This document shows, one piece after another, positions 43,682 to 50,498 of a stretch of DNA of 64,000 nt. The first letter of the stretch is position 1, and each line of letters opens with the position of its first letter. The DNA is taken from positions 4,145,001 to 4,209,000 of the forward strand of contig NZ_CP151951.1 in assembly GCF_038592985.1 (NCBI RefSeq), in the 5' to 3' direction. This DNA comes from Paenibacillus sp. FSL R10-2782. Lineage in GTDB: Bacteria; Bacillota; Bacilli; Paenibacillales; Paenibacillaceae. Under the pieces are notes generated by a model, which worked only from the letters and a program-made list of their open reading frames with translations, did no database searches and was not told where the DNA came from. The position numbers and the translations under genes are program-made.

Positions 43682-45037
43682 ATGAGTTATTCTGCATATT
43701 TTGAAAAGGTCAGAGAGCAGCAGCTTGATGAGCTGAAGGAATGGTTGTCCATTCCAAGTATTTCCGCATTATCCGAGCACAAAGGTGACATTAACAAAGC
43801 AGCCGATTGGCTTGCTGCCAAACTGACGTCTGCCGGGCTGGAGAACGTTGAAATTATTCCGACTAAAGGCCATCCGCTGGTGTACGCGGATTATCTGCAT
43901 GCGCCTGGCAAACCGACGATCCTCGTGTACGGCCACTATGATGTACAGCCGGTCGATCCCCTTCACCTGTGGGAAACTCCACCGTTCGAGTCGTCGATCC
44001 GTGATGGAAAGCTGTATGCTCGCGGAGCTACAGACGATAAGGGCCAGGTATTCTTGCACATTAAGGCGGTCGAAGCCATTTTGAAGCAGGAAGGCAAGTT
44101 GCCGCTGAACATCAAATTTTGCATCGAAGGCGAAGAAGAAGTGTCCAGTCCAAACCTGCTTGAGTTTTTGCAGACAAGTGCCGACCGTCTGACTGCCGAC
44201 GCTGTACTGGTATCCGACACCTCCCTGATCGAAAAAGGCAAGCCTGCCATTTGCACAGGTCTGCGCGGATTGTGCTCACTGGAAGTTGCGATCCACACCG
44301 CCAATACGGATTTGCATTCCGGCTCCTTTGGCGGCGGTGTACCGAACGCGCTGCATGCTCTGGTGTCCTTGCTGGCAACGCTGCATGACGACAAGGGACG
44401 CGTCAGCATCGACGGCTTCTACGATGATGTCGCGCCGCTATCGGCGGAGATGAGAGCAGAGTTCATGAAGCAAGATTTTAATGAGAGCAAGCTGCAAAAG
44501 GATCTTGCGCTTGATTCCCTCTACGGCGAAGAAGGATTCAGCTTCGTCGAGCGTGTCGGGGCACGTCCGACGCTGGAGCTGAACGGCGTGTATGGCGGCT
44601 TCCAGGGTGAAGGCACGAAGACGGTCATTCCGAAGGAAGCTCATGCGAAAATTACGTGCCGCCTGGTTGCCAACCAGAATCCGCAGGACATTCTGGACAA
44701 AATCGAGCGCCATCTGCGCGCCCATGTTCCGACAGGTGCCACGGTGAACATCCAGCAGGGTGAAAAAGCAAACGCCTTTAACATCGACCCGTCACACGCA
44801 TTTCTGCAAGCAGCGGCGGATGCTTTTGAAAAGGTATATGGTGTACGCGCCCTGTTTACCAAGGACGGCGGCTCCATCCCTATCGTGGAAACCTTCTCCC
44901 GTGTGCTAACCGCACCCGTCGTATTGATGGGCTTCGGCTTGCCGGATGAGAACTTACACGCGCCGAATGAGCATTTTAATTTGGAAAATTTCGATAAGGG
45001 TTTGCTAACCATCGTGGAGTTTTTGAAATCTGTGTAA
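43682..45037 (+). CDS. M20-family dipeptidase
   Basis: 451 residues, cytoplasmic. Metal ligands and catalytic residues are in VYGHYDVQPVDPL (His), RGATDDKGQ (bridging Asp), CIEGEEEVSSPNL (catalytic Glu pair) and near the end GLPDENLHAPNEHF (His). The lid domain lies between (~190-340). The length and motifs fit M20 dipeptidases (PepV/CNDP-like), which split dipeptides with two zinc ions. A good ribosome site GAGGAGG precedes the ATG. Confidence 0.9.
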   Translation: MSYSAYFEKVREQQLDELKEWLSIPSISALSEHKGDINKAADWLAAKLTSAGLENVEIIPTKGHPLVYADYLHAPGKPTILVYGHYDVQPVDPLHLWETPPFESSIRDGKLYARGATDDKGQVFLHIKAVEAILKQEGKLPLNIKFCIEGEEEVSSPNLLEFLQTSADRLTADAVLVSDTSLIEKGKPAICTGLRGLCSLEVAIHTANTDLHSGSFGGGVPNALHALVSLLATLHDDKGRVSIDGFYDDVAPLSAEMRAEFMKQDFNESKLQKDLALDSLYGEEGFSFVERVGARPTLELNGVYGGFQGEGTKTVIPKEAHAKITCRLVANQNPQDILDKIERHLRAHVPTGATVNIQQGEKANAFNIDPSHAFLQAAADAFEKVYGVRALFTKDGGSIPIVETFSRVLTAPVVLMGFGLPDENLHAPNEHFNLENFDKGLLTIVEFLKSV

Positions 45038-45046
45038 GCTGATACC

Positions 45047-45096
45047 AAAAAAGCATTCACGGCATGTGATCAACCATGCTTCGTGAATGCTTTTTT
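45047..45096. terminator. Terminator after the dipeptidase gene
   Basis: AAAAGCATTCACG pairs with CGTGAATGCTTTT and an inner GCATG/CATGC stem adds to it; runs of A and T lie on both sides, so it also serves the convergent gene at 45114. Confidence 0.85.
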
Positions 45097-45113
45097 ACAT
45101 TGGCTGCCGTCGC

Positions 45114-45509
45114 CTAAGAAAAACGGGTGTAGCGCAACAGATGAACCAGCCGATTCAACCGCTCTATTTCCCGATCCAACTCGTGAAGCGGTTGCCCGGC
45201 CAAAGCAGCGTTCGCTCTCAGATCACGCAGCGGGTTCATTTTCCGACCCATAAGTTTCAACACCGTGGCCTTCCCCATGTTGTTCACCACCGCATATTGC
45301 GTTAGCGGGTCAAGCTCGATCCACAATACATGATGCTGTTGAAAAAACGACAATAGTTGCTTTTTCAGTTCTTCCAGCTTTTTCGGATCTTCAAGCTCAC
45401 CTGTAATTTGCGGATGATGATGAAAAGCCACATAGCCCATCACCCGCAGGTCACTTATCATTTGTTCCAAATGAAGTGTTTCGTTTATGTACACACTGTT
45501 CGTGCTCAT
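45114..45509 (-). CDS. Hypothetical protein
   Basis: 131 residues from the ATG at 45509, with AAGGAA upstream; an upstream GTG in the same frame has no better site. The sequence is mixed alpha/beta with an acidic/basic helix PKKLEELKKQLLSFFQQHH and a helical C-terminus. No motif or family is recognised. It lies between the dipeptidase gene and the tandem zinc-ribbon genes, on the same strand as the latter. Confidence 0.6.
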   Translation of the reverse strand: MSTNSVYINETLHLEQMISDLRVMGYVAFHHHPQITGELEDPKKLEELKKQLLSFFQQHHVLWIELDPLTQYAVVNNMGKATVLKLMGRKMNPLRDLRANAALAGQPLHELDREIERLNRLVHLLRYTRFS

Positions 45510-45616
45510 GCGATTCCTTGCGCCGTTCGTATGATGTTCCCGGATGACGTTCACCACCTGACTATCGTTATCTTTTTATCGAGTATGCTTCAATCATATA
45601 CAAAAAAACAACCGGC

Positions 45617-46108
45617 TTATACGCCAGTTGTTTCCCGCTCCACAAAATACTTATTGGTCATATAATGAGCCTTGCCTCTGGAAGTGTCAACCATTCCCTT
45701 TTTGTTGTCGAGAAAAACAATTTCCCGGCATTTGGTGCAGTACCACTTGGTCCGCTTAAATGGAGATTCCGTTACATACGAGGTGCCGCATTTGCAATCT
45801 ACTTTGATCAAGGTTTCTGTCGATTTGTAAGCTTGGGAGAGCTCTTTCAAGCCCGTATCAGGCTGCTGAACCGGGATAATGACTTCCTGATAGCTTGAAT
45901 ATTGATTATGAACTTTAAAATCAGCCACCAGTTCCGCATGCAGCCCAAAGTACTCTTTGCCAATCTCGGTTACAAATTTCTTGCCGATTCTGTAACACTC
46001 AAGCCATTCCTGTATCTGTTGATTAGACAAAGGCACCGTGCCCTTGATACCGCTATTTAATGTGTAAGTCATGATGTATAAAGTATCATCTTGTCTATGT
46101 CCGTACAT
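45617..46108 (-). CDS. Zinc-ribbon protein, tandem paralog A
   Basis: 163 residues after AAGGAGG. It is a close paralog of the gene at 46245-46727; both share TYTLNSGIKGTV near the start, VADFKVHN in the middle and the C-terminal KKGMVDT...KA-YMTNKY-VER. Four cysteines in CKCG and CTKC, about 17 residues apart, form a zinc-ribbon site. A DNA- or protein-binding role is possible, but no family is recognised. Both genes may come from one recent duplication. Confidence 0.68.
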   Translation of the reverse strand: MYGHRQDDTLYIMTYTLNSGIKGTVPLSNQQIQEWLECYRIGKKFVTEIGKEYFGLHAELVADFKVHNQYSSYQEVIIPVQQPDTGLKELSQAYKSTETLIKVDCKCGTSYVTESPFKRTKWYCTKCREIVFLDNKKGMVDTSRGKAHYMTNKYFVERETTGV

Positions 46109-46244
46109 GGGAAGCCTCCTTATAATACACTTGATAATGTACTACAAAGCGCAAAAAACATCAATTTTATTATTTGGCAAAAGGTTAAAGCTGAATTATA
46201 AAGCTCAGGGAATGGACATATAGAATAAAAGCAACTGACAGATG

Positions 46245-46727
46245 TCAGTTGCTTTGTCTTTCCACATAGTATTTGTTGGTCATGTACCACGCCTTGCCTT
46301 TTTCCGTATCCACCATACCCTTTTTACGATCCAGGAACACAATGTTATTGCATTCCTTGCATGACCACTTGGTCCTTTTATGCGGCGACTCTTCTATATA
46401 GGAAGCTCCGCATTTGCACTCTACCTGAATCAACGTTTTATACTGACTGTATGCCTCTGCCAACGGGTCTACGTCTACAGCTTTACTTACCACTGCAGGC
46501 TGTATCATGGATATATGATCCCGCTGCTCCGAGTATTCATTATGTACCTTAAAATCTGCTACCAATTCAGGATTCAAACCAAAATACTGTTTACCAACTA
46601 CCGTTACAAACTTGCTGCCAATTCGATATGCTTTTATCCATTCCTGAACCTGCTTATTGGATAGGTCGACTGTTCCCTTTATGCCGCTGTTCAGCGTATA
46701 GGTCATCAAATGTTCGTTTTGTGTCAT
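46245..46727 (-). CDS. Zinc-ribbon protein, tandem paralog B
   Basis: 160 residues with GGGGAG upstream. Paralog of the preceding gene, with CKCG and CKEC in the same positions and the same N- and C-terminal blocks. The two differ most in the linker before the cysteines. It lies about 136 bases upstream of paralog A, long enough for its own promoter. Function is unknown. Confidence 0.68.
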   Translation of the reverse strand: MTQNEHLMTYTLNSGIKGTVDLSNKQVQEWIKAYRIGSKFVTVVGKQYFGLNPELVADFKVHNEYSEQRDHISMIQPAVVSKAVDVDPLAEAYSQYKTLIQVECKCGASYIEESPHKRTKWSCKECNNIVFLDRKKGMVDTEKGKAWYMTNKYYVERQSN

Positions 46728-46831
46728 ATGTCTCCCCGTTCACCTCCGATCAAGAATATACCACAGGTAGACCTAAGCAAAAGCCACTTACTGCTACCTG
46801 GAGCAACAAGCTTTTCTGAATTGTGATCCTT

Positions 46832-46909
46832 TTAATACAAGTATAACTCAAAACCCGAGTCACCTTCCATTTTGTCTATATCCTGATCAGTGATTTCGCA
46901 GGGATCTAT
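46832..46909 (-). CDS. Possible 25-codon peptide with AUA start
   Basis: A full AGGAGG lies 5 bases before ATA at 46909, and the frame reads IDPCEITDQDIDKMEGDSGF and on to a TAA. A TAG closes the frame upstream and no ATG, GTG or TTG is available near the ribosome site; the first ATG is at codon 14. The coding look is weak, so this is a low-confidence call. The rest of 46728-47110 shows no other gene. Confidence 0.2.
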   Translation of the reverse strand: MDPCEITDQDIDKMEGDSGFELYLY

Positions 46910-47110
46910 ACTCGCCTCCTTAAACTATCACAAAATGCATTTTTATCTTTTTATCACTTTGTGGTACAGCCTTCTATATTAATCATTCATGTGGGCGAAT
47001 GATCTAATGGTAGTTTCTTCCTTCCCTATATATTACAACACTTTTGCACAAATTCCTACATATTTCAGCGGTGTAATCATTTTTTTCGTCACCTTGCCAG
47101 AGTATGCCGT

Positions 47111-47224
47111 TTATTTCTTTTTGTTTTGGTTCAGTGCAATAACAATGGTGACGATTAATCCGATTAACGTAACTAATAACGTACCGAACAACATCATTAA
47201 TGTCAGAGCATCTTTAACCTCCAC
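47111..47224 (-). CDS. Small holin-like type I toxin (TxpA/BsrG-like)
   Basis: 37 residues from a GTG: MEVKDALTLMMLFGTLL, then a hydrophobic helix VTLIGLIVTIVIAL and a basic tail NQNKKK. This is the layout of the putative holin-like toxins of Bacilli: a short acidic/polar start, the TLM..FG..L motif, one membrane helix and a Lys-rich end. It overlaps the last 11 bases of the gene at 47214-47852. In such systems an antisense RNA normally blocks translation, but no antitoxin RNA could be assigned by eye. Confidence 0.68.
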   Translation of the reverse strand: MEVKDALTLMMLFGTLLVTLIGLIVTIVIALNQNKKK

Positions 47225-47852
47225 AAGCTTGATCTTCTGCTCTTTCAACAGCTTGAATGAGAGTCATGTCTAGTTGATCTCGTTTATACTCAATAGCCTT
47301 TTCATATGTACCACCAGCGTCACGCCACTCCCAAAAAGTATGCACATCAACAGTCTCAAGGAAATAAACAGACAATGCCTCCACTGGGTTCGCAACATAC
47401 ATTTTGATGAATTCTTCATTAGGGAGTTGAGCGTACCGGAGATACTGGCTTTTCATTTTATAGAGTACATTAGCAATATCATGTAAGTTTATATTTTTAA
47501 TTTTGCTGATGAATTCATTGCGTCTTTCAACCGTATTCAGTATGATTTGGATAGCATTACGAATACTCCAATCATCAGGTCCGATTTCGAGGATATTGAT
47601 TAAATCGTTAGCAGTAAGATTAAAGTTAAATGGAGCTGGCTTAATAATACGTGTCCACACGTCATCATTTCCGTTTTCAAACACTTGAATGGCGTCTGAT
47701 ACGTTTAACCCGATGGTCTGCCATTTTCGGTTAAGGACATCTGTAATATGGTAGTAGTATAAGCCTGTGTCATCGTTTTCTTCTTCCCAAACCTGCTCCA
47801 TACGTACAATGTCCTTGATGGCTAATTTGTTGACCTTTGTTTTATTCGTCAT
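47214..47852 (-). CDS. Unknown protein, AT-rich accessory gene
   Basis: 212 residues from the ATG at 47852, eight bases after AAGGA (an ATG at 47861 is also possible). The protein is soluble and mostly helical, rich in Asn, Asp and Ile (LTANDLINILEIGPDDWSIRNAIQIIL). No domain is recognised. Its base composition is lower in GC than its surroundings, which suggests acquisition. Its end holds the start of the holin-like toxin gene. It is divergent from a ribbon-helix-helix-like gene; the gap carries repeated TTGAATTCATT motifs. Confidence 0.6.
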   Translation of the reverse strand: MTNKTKVNKLAIKDIVRMEQVWEEENDDTGLYYYHITDVLNRKWQTIGLNVSDAIQVFENGNDDVWTRIIKPAPFNFNLTANDLINILEIGPDDWSIRNAIQIILNTVERRNEFISKIKNINLHDIANVLYKMKSQYLRYAQLPNEEFIKMYVANPVEALSVYFLETVDVHTFWEWRDAGGTYEKAIEYKRDQLDMTLIQAVERAEDQACGG

Positions 47853-47913
47853 ATGGCTCATCCTTCATTTTAATTTATAAAAAATAATTTCCAGAGGCCA
47901 TTTCTATATATAT

Positions 47914-47924
47914 TTGAATTCATT
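47914..47924. repeat. Direct repeat TTGAATTCATT, copy 1
   Basis: Identical 11-base copy at 48019-48029; a third imperfect copy (TTCAATTCATT) lies near 47999-48009. The repeats lie between two divergent genes, where an operator for the nearby ribbon-helix-helix-like protein could be expected. Confidence 0.4.
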
Positions 47925-48018
47925 TATACCTATTATGCATTCATAATAACCATTTTAGAATACATAGTCAATTGTTTTTGAACACAAAAATGTCCTTTTT
48001 CAATTCATTTTCGTTTTT

Positions 48019-48029
48019 TTGAATTCATT
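48019..48029. repeat. Direct repeat TTGAATTCATT, copy 2
   Basis: Second identical copy, 105 bases from the first and about 38 bases before the ribbon-helix-helix-like gene. Confidence 0.4.
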
Positions 48030-48066
48030 CGTGTGATATATTTTCTCTTAGGGAGGCGAATCCATT

Positions 48067-48243
48067 TTGGAAAGAAAAAGTGTTATGGTGTATGAAGATA
48101 TAAAAGAAAAATTACAATCCATAAAAACAGAGTTAGGTTTAAGTAATGAAAATGATGTTGTCAGTTATTTGATCAGTGTATATGAACACTCCGATTCTCT
48201 GCCCAAACAATCTCAAATTCAACTCATTAAACTTATAAAATAG
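48067..48243 (+). CDS. Small ribbon-helix-helix-like protein
   Basis: 58 residues from a TTG, with GGGAGG ten bases upstream. The sequence RKSVMVYEDIKEKLQSIKTELGLSNENDVVSYLIS has the pattern of a ribbon-helix-helix fold: a short basic strand, a helix, a turn at GLSNEND and a second helix. Such proteins are often antitoxins or small regulators. It is closed by a terminator directly after. The partner gene, if any, could be the divergent unknown gene; this is inference. Confidence 0.55.
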   Translation: MERKSVMVYEDIKEKLQSIKTELGLSNENDVVSYLISVYEHSDSLPKQSQIQLIKLIK

Positions 48244-48250
48244 AGAAATA

Positions 48251-48287
48251 AAAATCCTTGAGCGTATAAGTGCTCAAGGATTTTTTG
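48251..48287 (+). terminator. Terminator after the ribbon-helix-helix-like gene
   Basis: AATCCTTGAGC pairs with GCTCAAGGATT and six T follow. Confidence 0.88.
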
Positions 48288-48559
48288 ATTTTTGGTAACG
48301 TGATTCGATCAACGGTGTTTGAAAGGAAATGGATTATATTTTATCTGTGAATCGTTCTTAACATCAGCCGTTAACGGTTTACACTGAAGCCTCATTGCAG
48401 CTATCACTGTGATATAATGGCCTAAGAGTATAAAAAGCTGTACCCTACACGTGAGTTGTATGTCTTTCATACCAATCGAACCGATGTACAAACAAGTCGT
48501 TGAATAATTTTTTTCTGGGTTCCACTTTCACCTTTAAAATAACTCCAAGCAGGTGACTC
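48288..48559. other. Gene-poor interval with a candidate promoter
   Basis: No convincing gene is seen in this stretch. The only signal is an extended -10 motif, TGATATAAT (48410-48418, plus strand), about 140 bases before the short upstream ORF at 48560. It may be the promoter of the structured leader and the small CxCxxC protein gene; a matching -35 is not clear. Confidence 0.35.
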
Positions 48560-48604
48560 ATGCCTAATCAATTAAATCAGATGACCATCACGCTCAGCCC
48601 GTAG
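48560..48604 (+). CDS. Candidate 14-residue upstream leader peptide
   Basis: MPNQLNQMTITLSP, with an AGCAGG ribosome site four bases before its ATG. Its last codons form the left arm of the stem that covers the ribosome site of the next gene, so a ribosome translating or stalling here would change the folding. Confidence 0.4.
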   Translation: MPNQLNQMTITLSP

Positions 48605-48667
48605 AAGTATTGATTATACCCTTGGTTTCTCCTGCGGGCTGAGCCTTTGCCCAAGGGAGCGTGATGG
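48585..48667 (+). promoter_or_regulatory. Structured leader masking the ribosome site of the small CxCxxC protein
   Basis: CCATCACGCTC (48585-48595) is an exact complement of GAGCGTGATGG (48657-48667), which contains part of the ribosome site and the start codon of the next gene. The stem continues with AGCCCG (48596-48601) against CGGGCT (48635-48640). Between the arms, CCCTTGG and CCAAGGG (48653 area) could pair instead, giving an alternative fold. This looks like translation-controlled attenuation rather than a terminator, as no T run follows. Confidence 0.5.
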
Positions 48668-48918
48668 TAATGAAGCCTAACCGAAAAAAACGTAATCAAG
48701 CCTATTTTAGACACCACAGAAAGCGAGTTATTCAGCGTAAGAAGCGACTTTCAGCACACCTGGGATGGGTCGCCAAATTCGACGGTGCATTCTCCAAAGG
48801 GAAAATTCATTGTTCCTGCTGGATGTGCAGTGAAAAAACAAACCGACTTGGGCATCCCAAATCGGAGTTATCAAGAATAGCTAACTGTCAGGAACAGCTT
48901 CTGGATTATAATTTTTAA
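48664..48918 (+). CDS. Small basic CxCxxC zinc-binding-like protein
   Basis: 84 residues. A highly basic N-terminus (NRKKRNQAYFRHHRKRVIQRKKR) is followed by GAFSKGKIHCSCWMCSEK, a pattern seen in a small family of bacterial proteins with an HCSCWMC core that would bind zinc. Starts at 48661 (GTG), 48664 (ATG) and 48670 (ATG) are all possible; the GGGAG site favours 48664 or 48670. Function is unknown; the charge suggests RNA or DNA binding. Its translation may be controlled by the leader stem just upstream. Confidence 0.65.
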   Translation: MVMKPNRKKRNQAYFRHHRKRVIQRKKRLSAHLGWVAKFDGAFSKGKIHCSCWMCSEKTNRLGHPKSELSRIANCQEQLLDYNF

Positions 48919-48931
48919 ACTACAAATGATC

Positions 48932-48974
48932 AAAACAAGCGAATGTCCTTTTCTGTGACAATCGCTTGTTTTTA
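48932..48974 (+). terminator. Terminator after the CxCxxC protein gene
   Basis: AAAACAAGCGA pairs with TCGCTTGTTTT and a T run follows. Confidence 0.82.
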
Positions 48975-49082
48975 CGTTGGGTCACTTGGCAAGGTCATCC
49001 CACAAAAACAAAAGCCTTCCCGACCATCCTTCACTGTTGAAAGATTATCGAGAAGACTTTGCACCCCGCAAGGAACAAGAGG

Positions 49083-49310
49083 TCAGATTTTTAATTCTCC
49101 AAGCCTGATTAATTCCACGACCGCCTGTGAACGACCTTTTACGTTCAGTTTCTGCATTACATTGGAAATATGGTTACGCACCGTCTTCTCACTAATAAAT
49201 AGTTGTCCGGCGATGTCACGTGTTGTTTTGTCCTGCACAAGCAGTTCAAATACTTCACGCTCACGGTGAGTTAACAAAAACTTGTTTTTGTGGTCGTTAC
49301 CCTTCGTCAA
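49083..49310 (-). CDS. gerE: Spore regulator GerE
   Basis: 75 residues from a TTG seven bases after AAGGAGG (a GTG six bases upstream sits on the site). The LuxR-type HTH fills the protein: LTHREREVFELLVQDKTT, ISEKTVRNHISNVMQKL and KGRSQAVVELIRLGEL. This is nearly the same as Bacillus GerE, a 74-residue late mother-cell regulator of spore coat genes with no receiver domain. It would be made under SigK control; no promoter match was attempted. It is divergent from the efe operon. Confidence 0.93.
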   Translation of the reverse strand: MTKGNDHKNKFLLTHREREVFELLVQDKTTRDIAGQLFISEKTVRNHISNVMQKLNVKGRSQAVVELIRLGELKI

Positions 49311-49480
49311 TTTCACCCCTCCTTGCTCGGGTTTTGTGTGGTGTAACAAGGTTAAGGGATACAGTCAACACATTTTATGTCATGTACTCAGGTATGGTTC
49401 AATATGCGTATAAAAATGGGCCTGGGCACTTATTTTCTGCCTTTGCTGAATCGTTAAACTCTGCGTCTAATTTTATGTAT

Positions 49481-49508
49481 TGACAGGCATATGGGGCAGC
49501 CTTATGAT
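49481..49508 (+). promoter_or_regulatory. SigA-type promoter of the efe operon
   Basis: TTGACA (49481-49486), a 16-base spacer and TATGAT (49503-49508). A Fur box follows 15 bases later, so the start of transcription would be under iron control. Confidence 0.7.
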
Positions 49509-49523
49509 AAGAAAAACCGCGAC

Positions 49524-49538
49524 TGATAATCATTATCA
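49524..49538. promoter_or_regulatory. Fur box
   Basis: TGATAATCATTATCA is a perfect 7-1-7 inverted repeat, the classic Fur site of Bacilli. It lies downstream of the promoter and 77 bases before efeO, so iron-bound Fur should repress the operon. Confidence 0.9.
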
Positions 49539-49615
49539 AATAATAATTCGATATAGATATCTCGCTACAGATTATTGTTCATGGCCTGCTTGGCCAGAAA
49601 GGGTGTTCATTGATT

Positions 49616-50494
49616 ATGAAATTACGTTACGCTGTACCAGCCGGAGTGCTGGTTTCTTCTATTCTGTTCGCAGGCTGCGGACAAACTGGAACTGCTAATC
49701 AGCAGCCCGCTGCAACGACCAAGGATGCGGGAGCAACTACACAGACAACGACTCCTGCGGCCTCTGCCCCCAATTTTGATCAAGCGGTAGCAGCTTACCG
49801 TGCCTATGCTACCCAGCAATGCGATACGTTTGTGAAAAAGACAGAAGAATTCACCAATGCGGTCAAAGCTGGCGAACTGGACAAAGCCAAGGCGCTGTAT
49901 GCTCCTGCACGTATGTACTATGAACGGATTGAACCAATTGCGGAAGCACTGGGCGACCTCGACCCTAATATTGATGCGCGTGACGGTGATGTGGATGCAG
50001 CGGACTGGCGCGGCTTTCACCGGCTTGAAAAAACGTTGTGGGAAGAAAACACCACCAAAGGGTTGGACGAGTTTTCCGACCGCCTGTTGAGTGATGCAAA
50101 GCTGCTGCGTGCCAAGGTGGAGACGGTCAACATTGACGCCAGCCTGATGGTAACGGGTGCAGTCGAGCTGCTGAACGAAGTATCCACCTCCAAGGTGACG
50201 GGTGAAGAGGAACGGTATTCCCACACGGATTTGTACGACTTTGCAGCCAATGTAGAGGGCGCACAAAAAATATATGAGATTTTGAAAACAGATCTGAATC
50301 AAAAAGATGCGGCGCTGGAAAAGCAAATTGGCGAGCGCTTTGAGGCATTGCAGCAGGAATTGGCTCCTTTCAAGAAAGGCGAAGGCTATGTATCTTATAC
50401 GAAGCTGAAACCGGAAGAAATTAAAAAGCTGAGCCAAAACCTCGATGCCCTGGCAGAGCCGTTGTCCCAAATGGGAAAATTGTTAGGAGTGTAA
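49616..50494 (+). CDS. efeO: EfeO-like iron uptake lipoprotein (imelysin domain)
   Basis: 292 residues. Lipoprotein signal with lipobox LFAGC and a Thr/Gln/Pro-rich linker, then an M75 (imelysin) domain of two helix bundles with the metal motif GFHRLEK (GxHxxE, near residue 133). A TTG six bases upstream is also in frame. EfeO binds iron outside the membrane and passes it to the EfeU channel. It is the first gene of an operon under a Fur box. Bacillus subtilis orders the genes U-O-B; here the order is O-B-U. Confidence 0.9.
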   Translation: MKLRYAVPAGVLVSSILFAGCGQTGTANQQPAATTKDAGATTQTTTPAASAPNFDQAVAAYRAYATQQCDTFVKKTEEFTNAVKAGELDKAKALYAPARMYYERIEPIAEALGDLDPNIDARDGDVDAADWRGFHRLEKTLWEENTTKGLDEFSDRLLSDAKLLRAKVETVNIDASLMVTGAVELLNEVSTSKVTGEEERYSHTDLYDFAANVEGAQKIYEILKTDLNQKDAALEKQIGERFEALQQELAPFKKGEGYVSYTKLKPEEIKKLSQNLDALAEPLSQMGKLLGV

Positions 50495-50498
50495 CGAT

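Noticed and set aside
48309..48491. 60-codon minus-strand frame
   Set aside because: No ribosome site or recognisable motif; it covers a likely promoter region.
49622..50470. 282-codon open frame on the minus strand opposite efeO
   Set aside because: It lies fully antisense to a well-supported gene, has cysteine- and leucine-rich composition without motifs, and has no ribosome site. It is a shadow frame.
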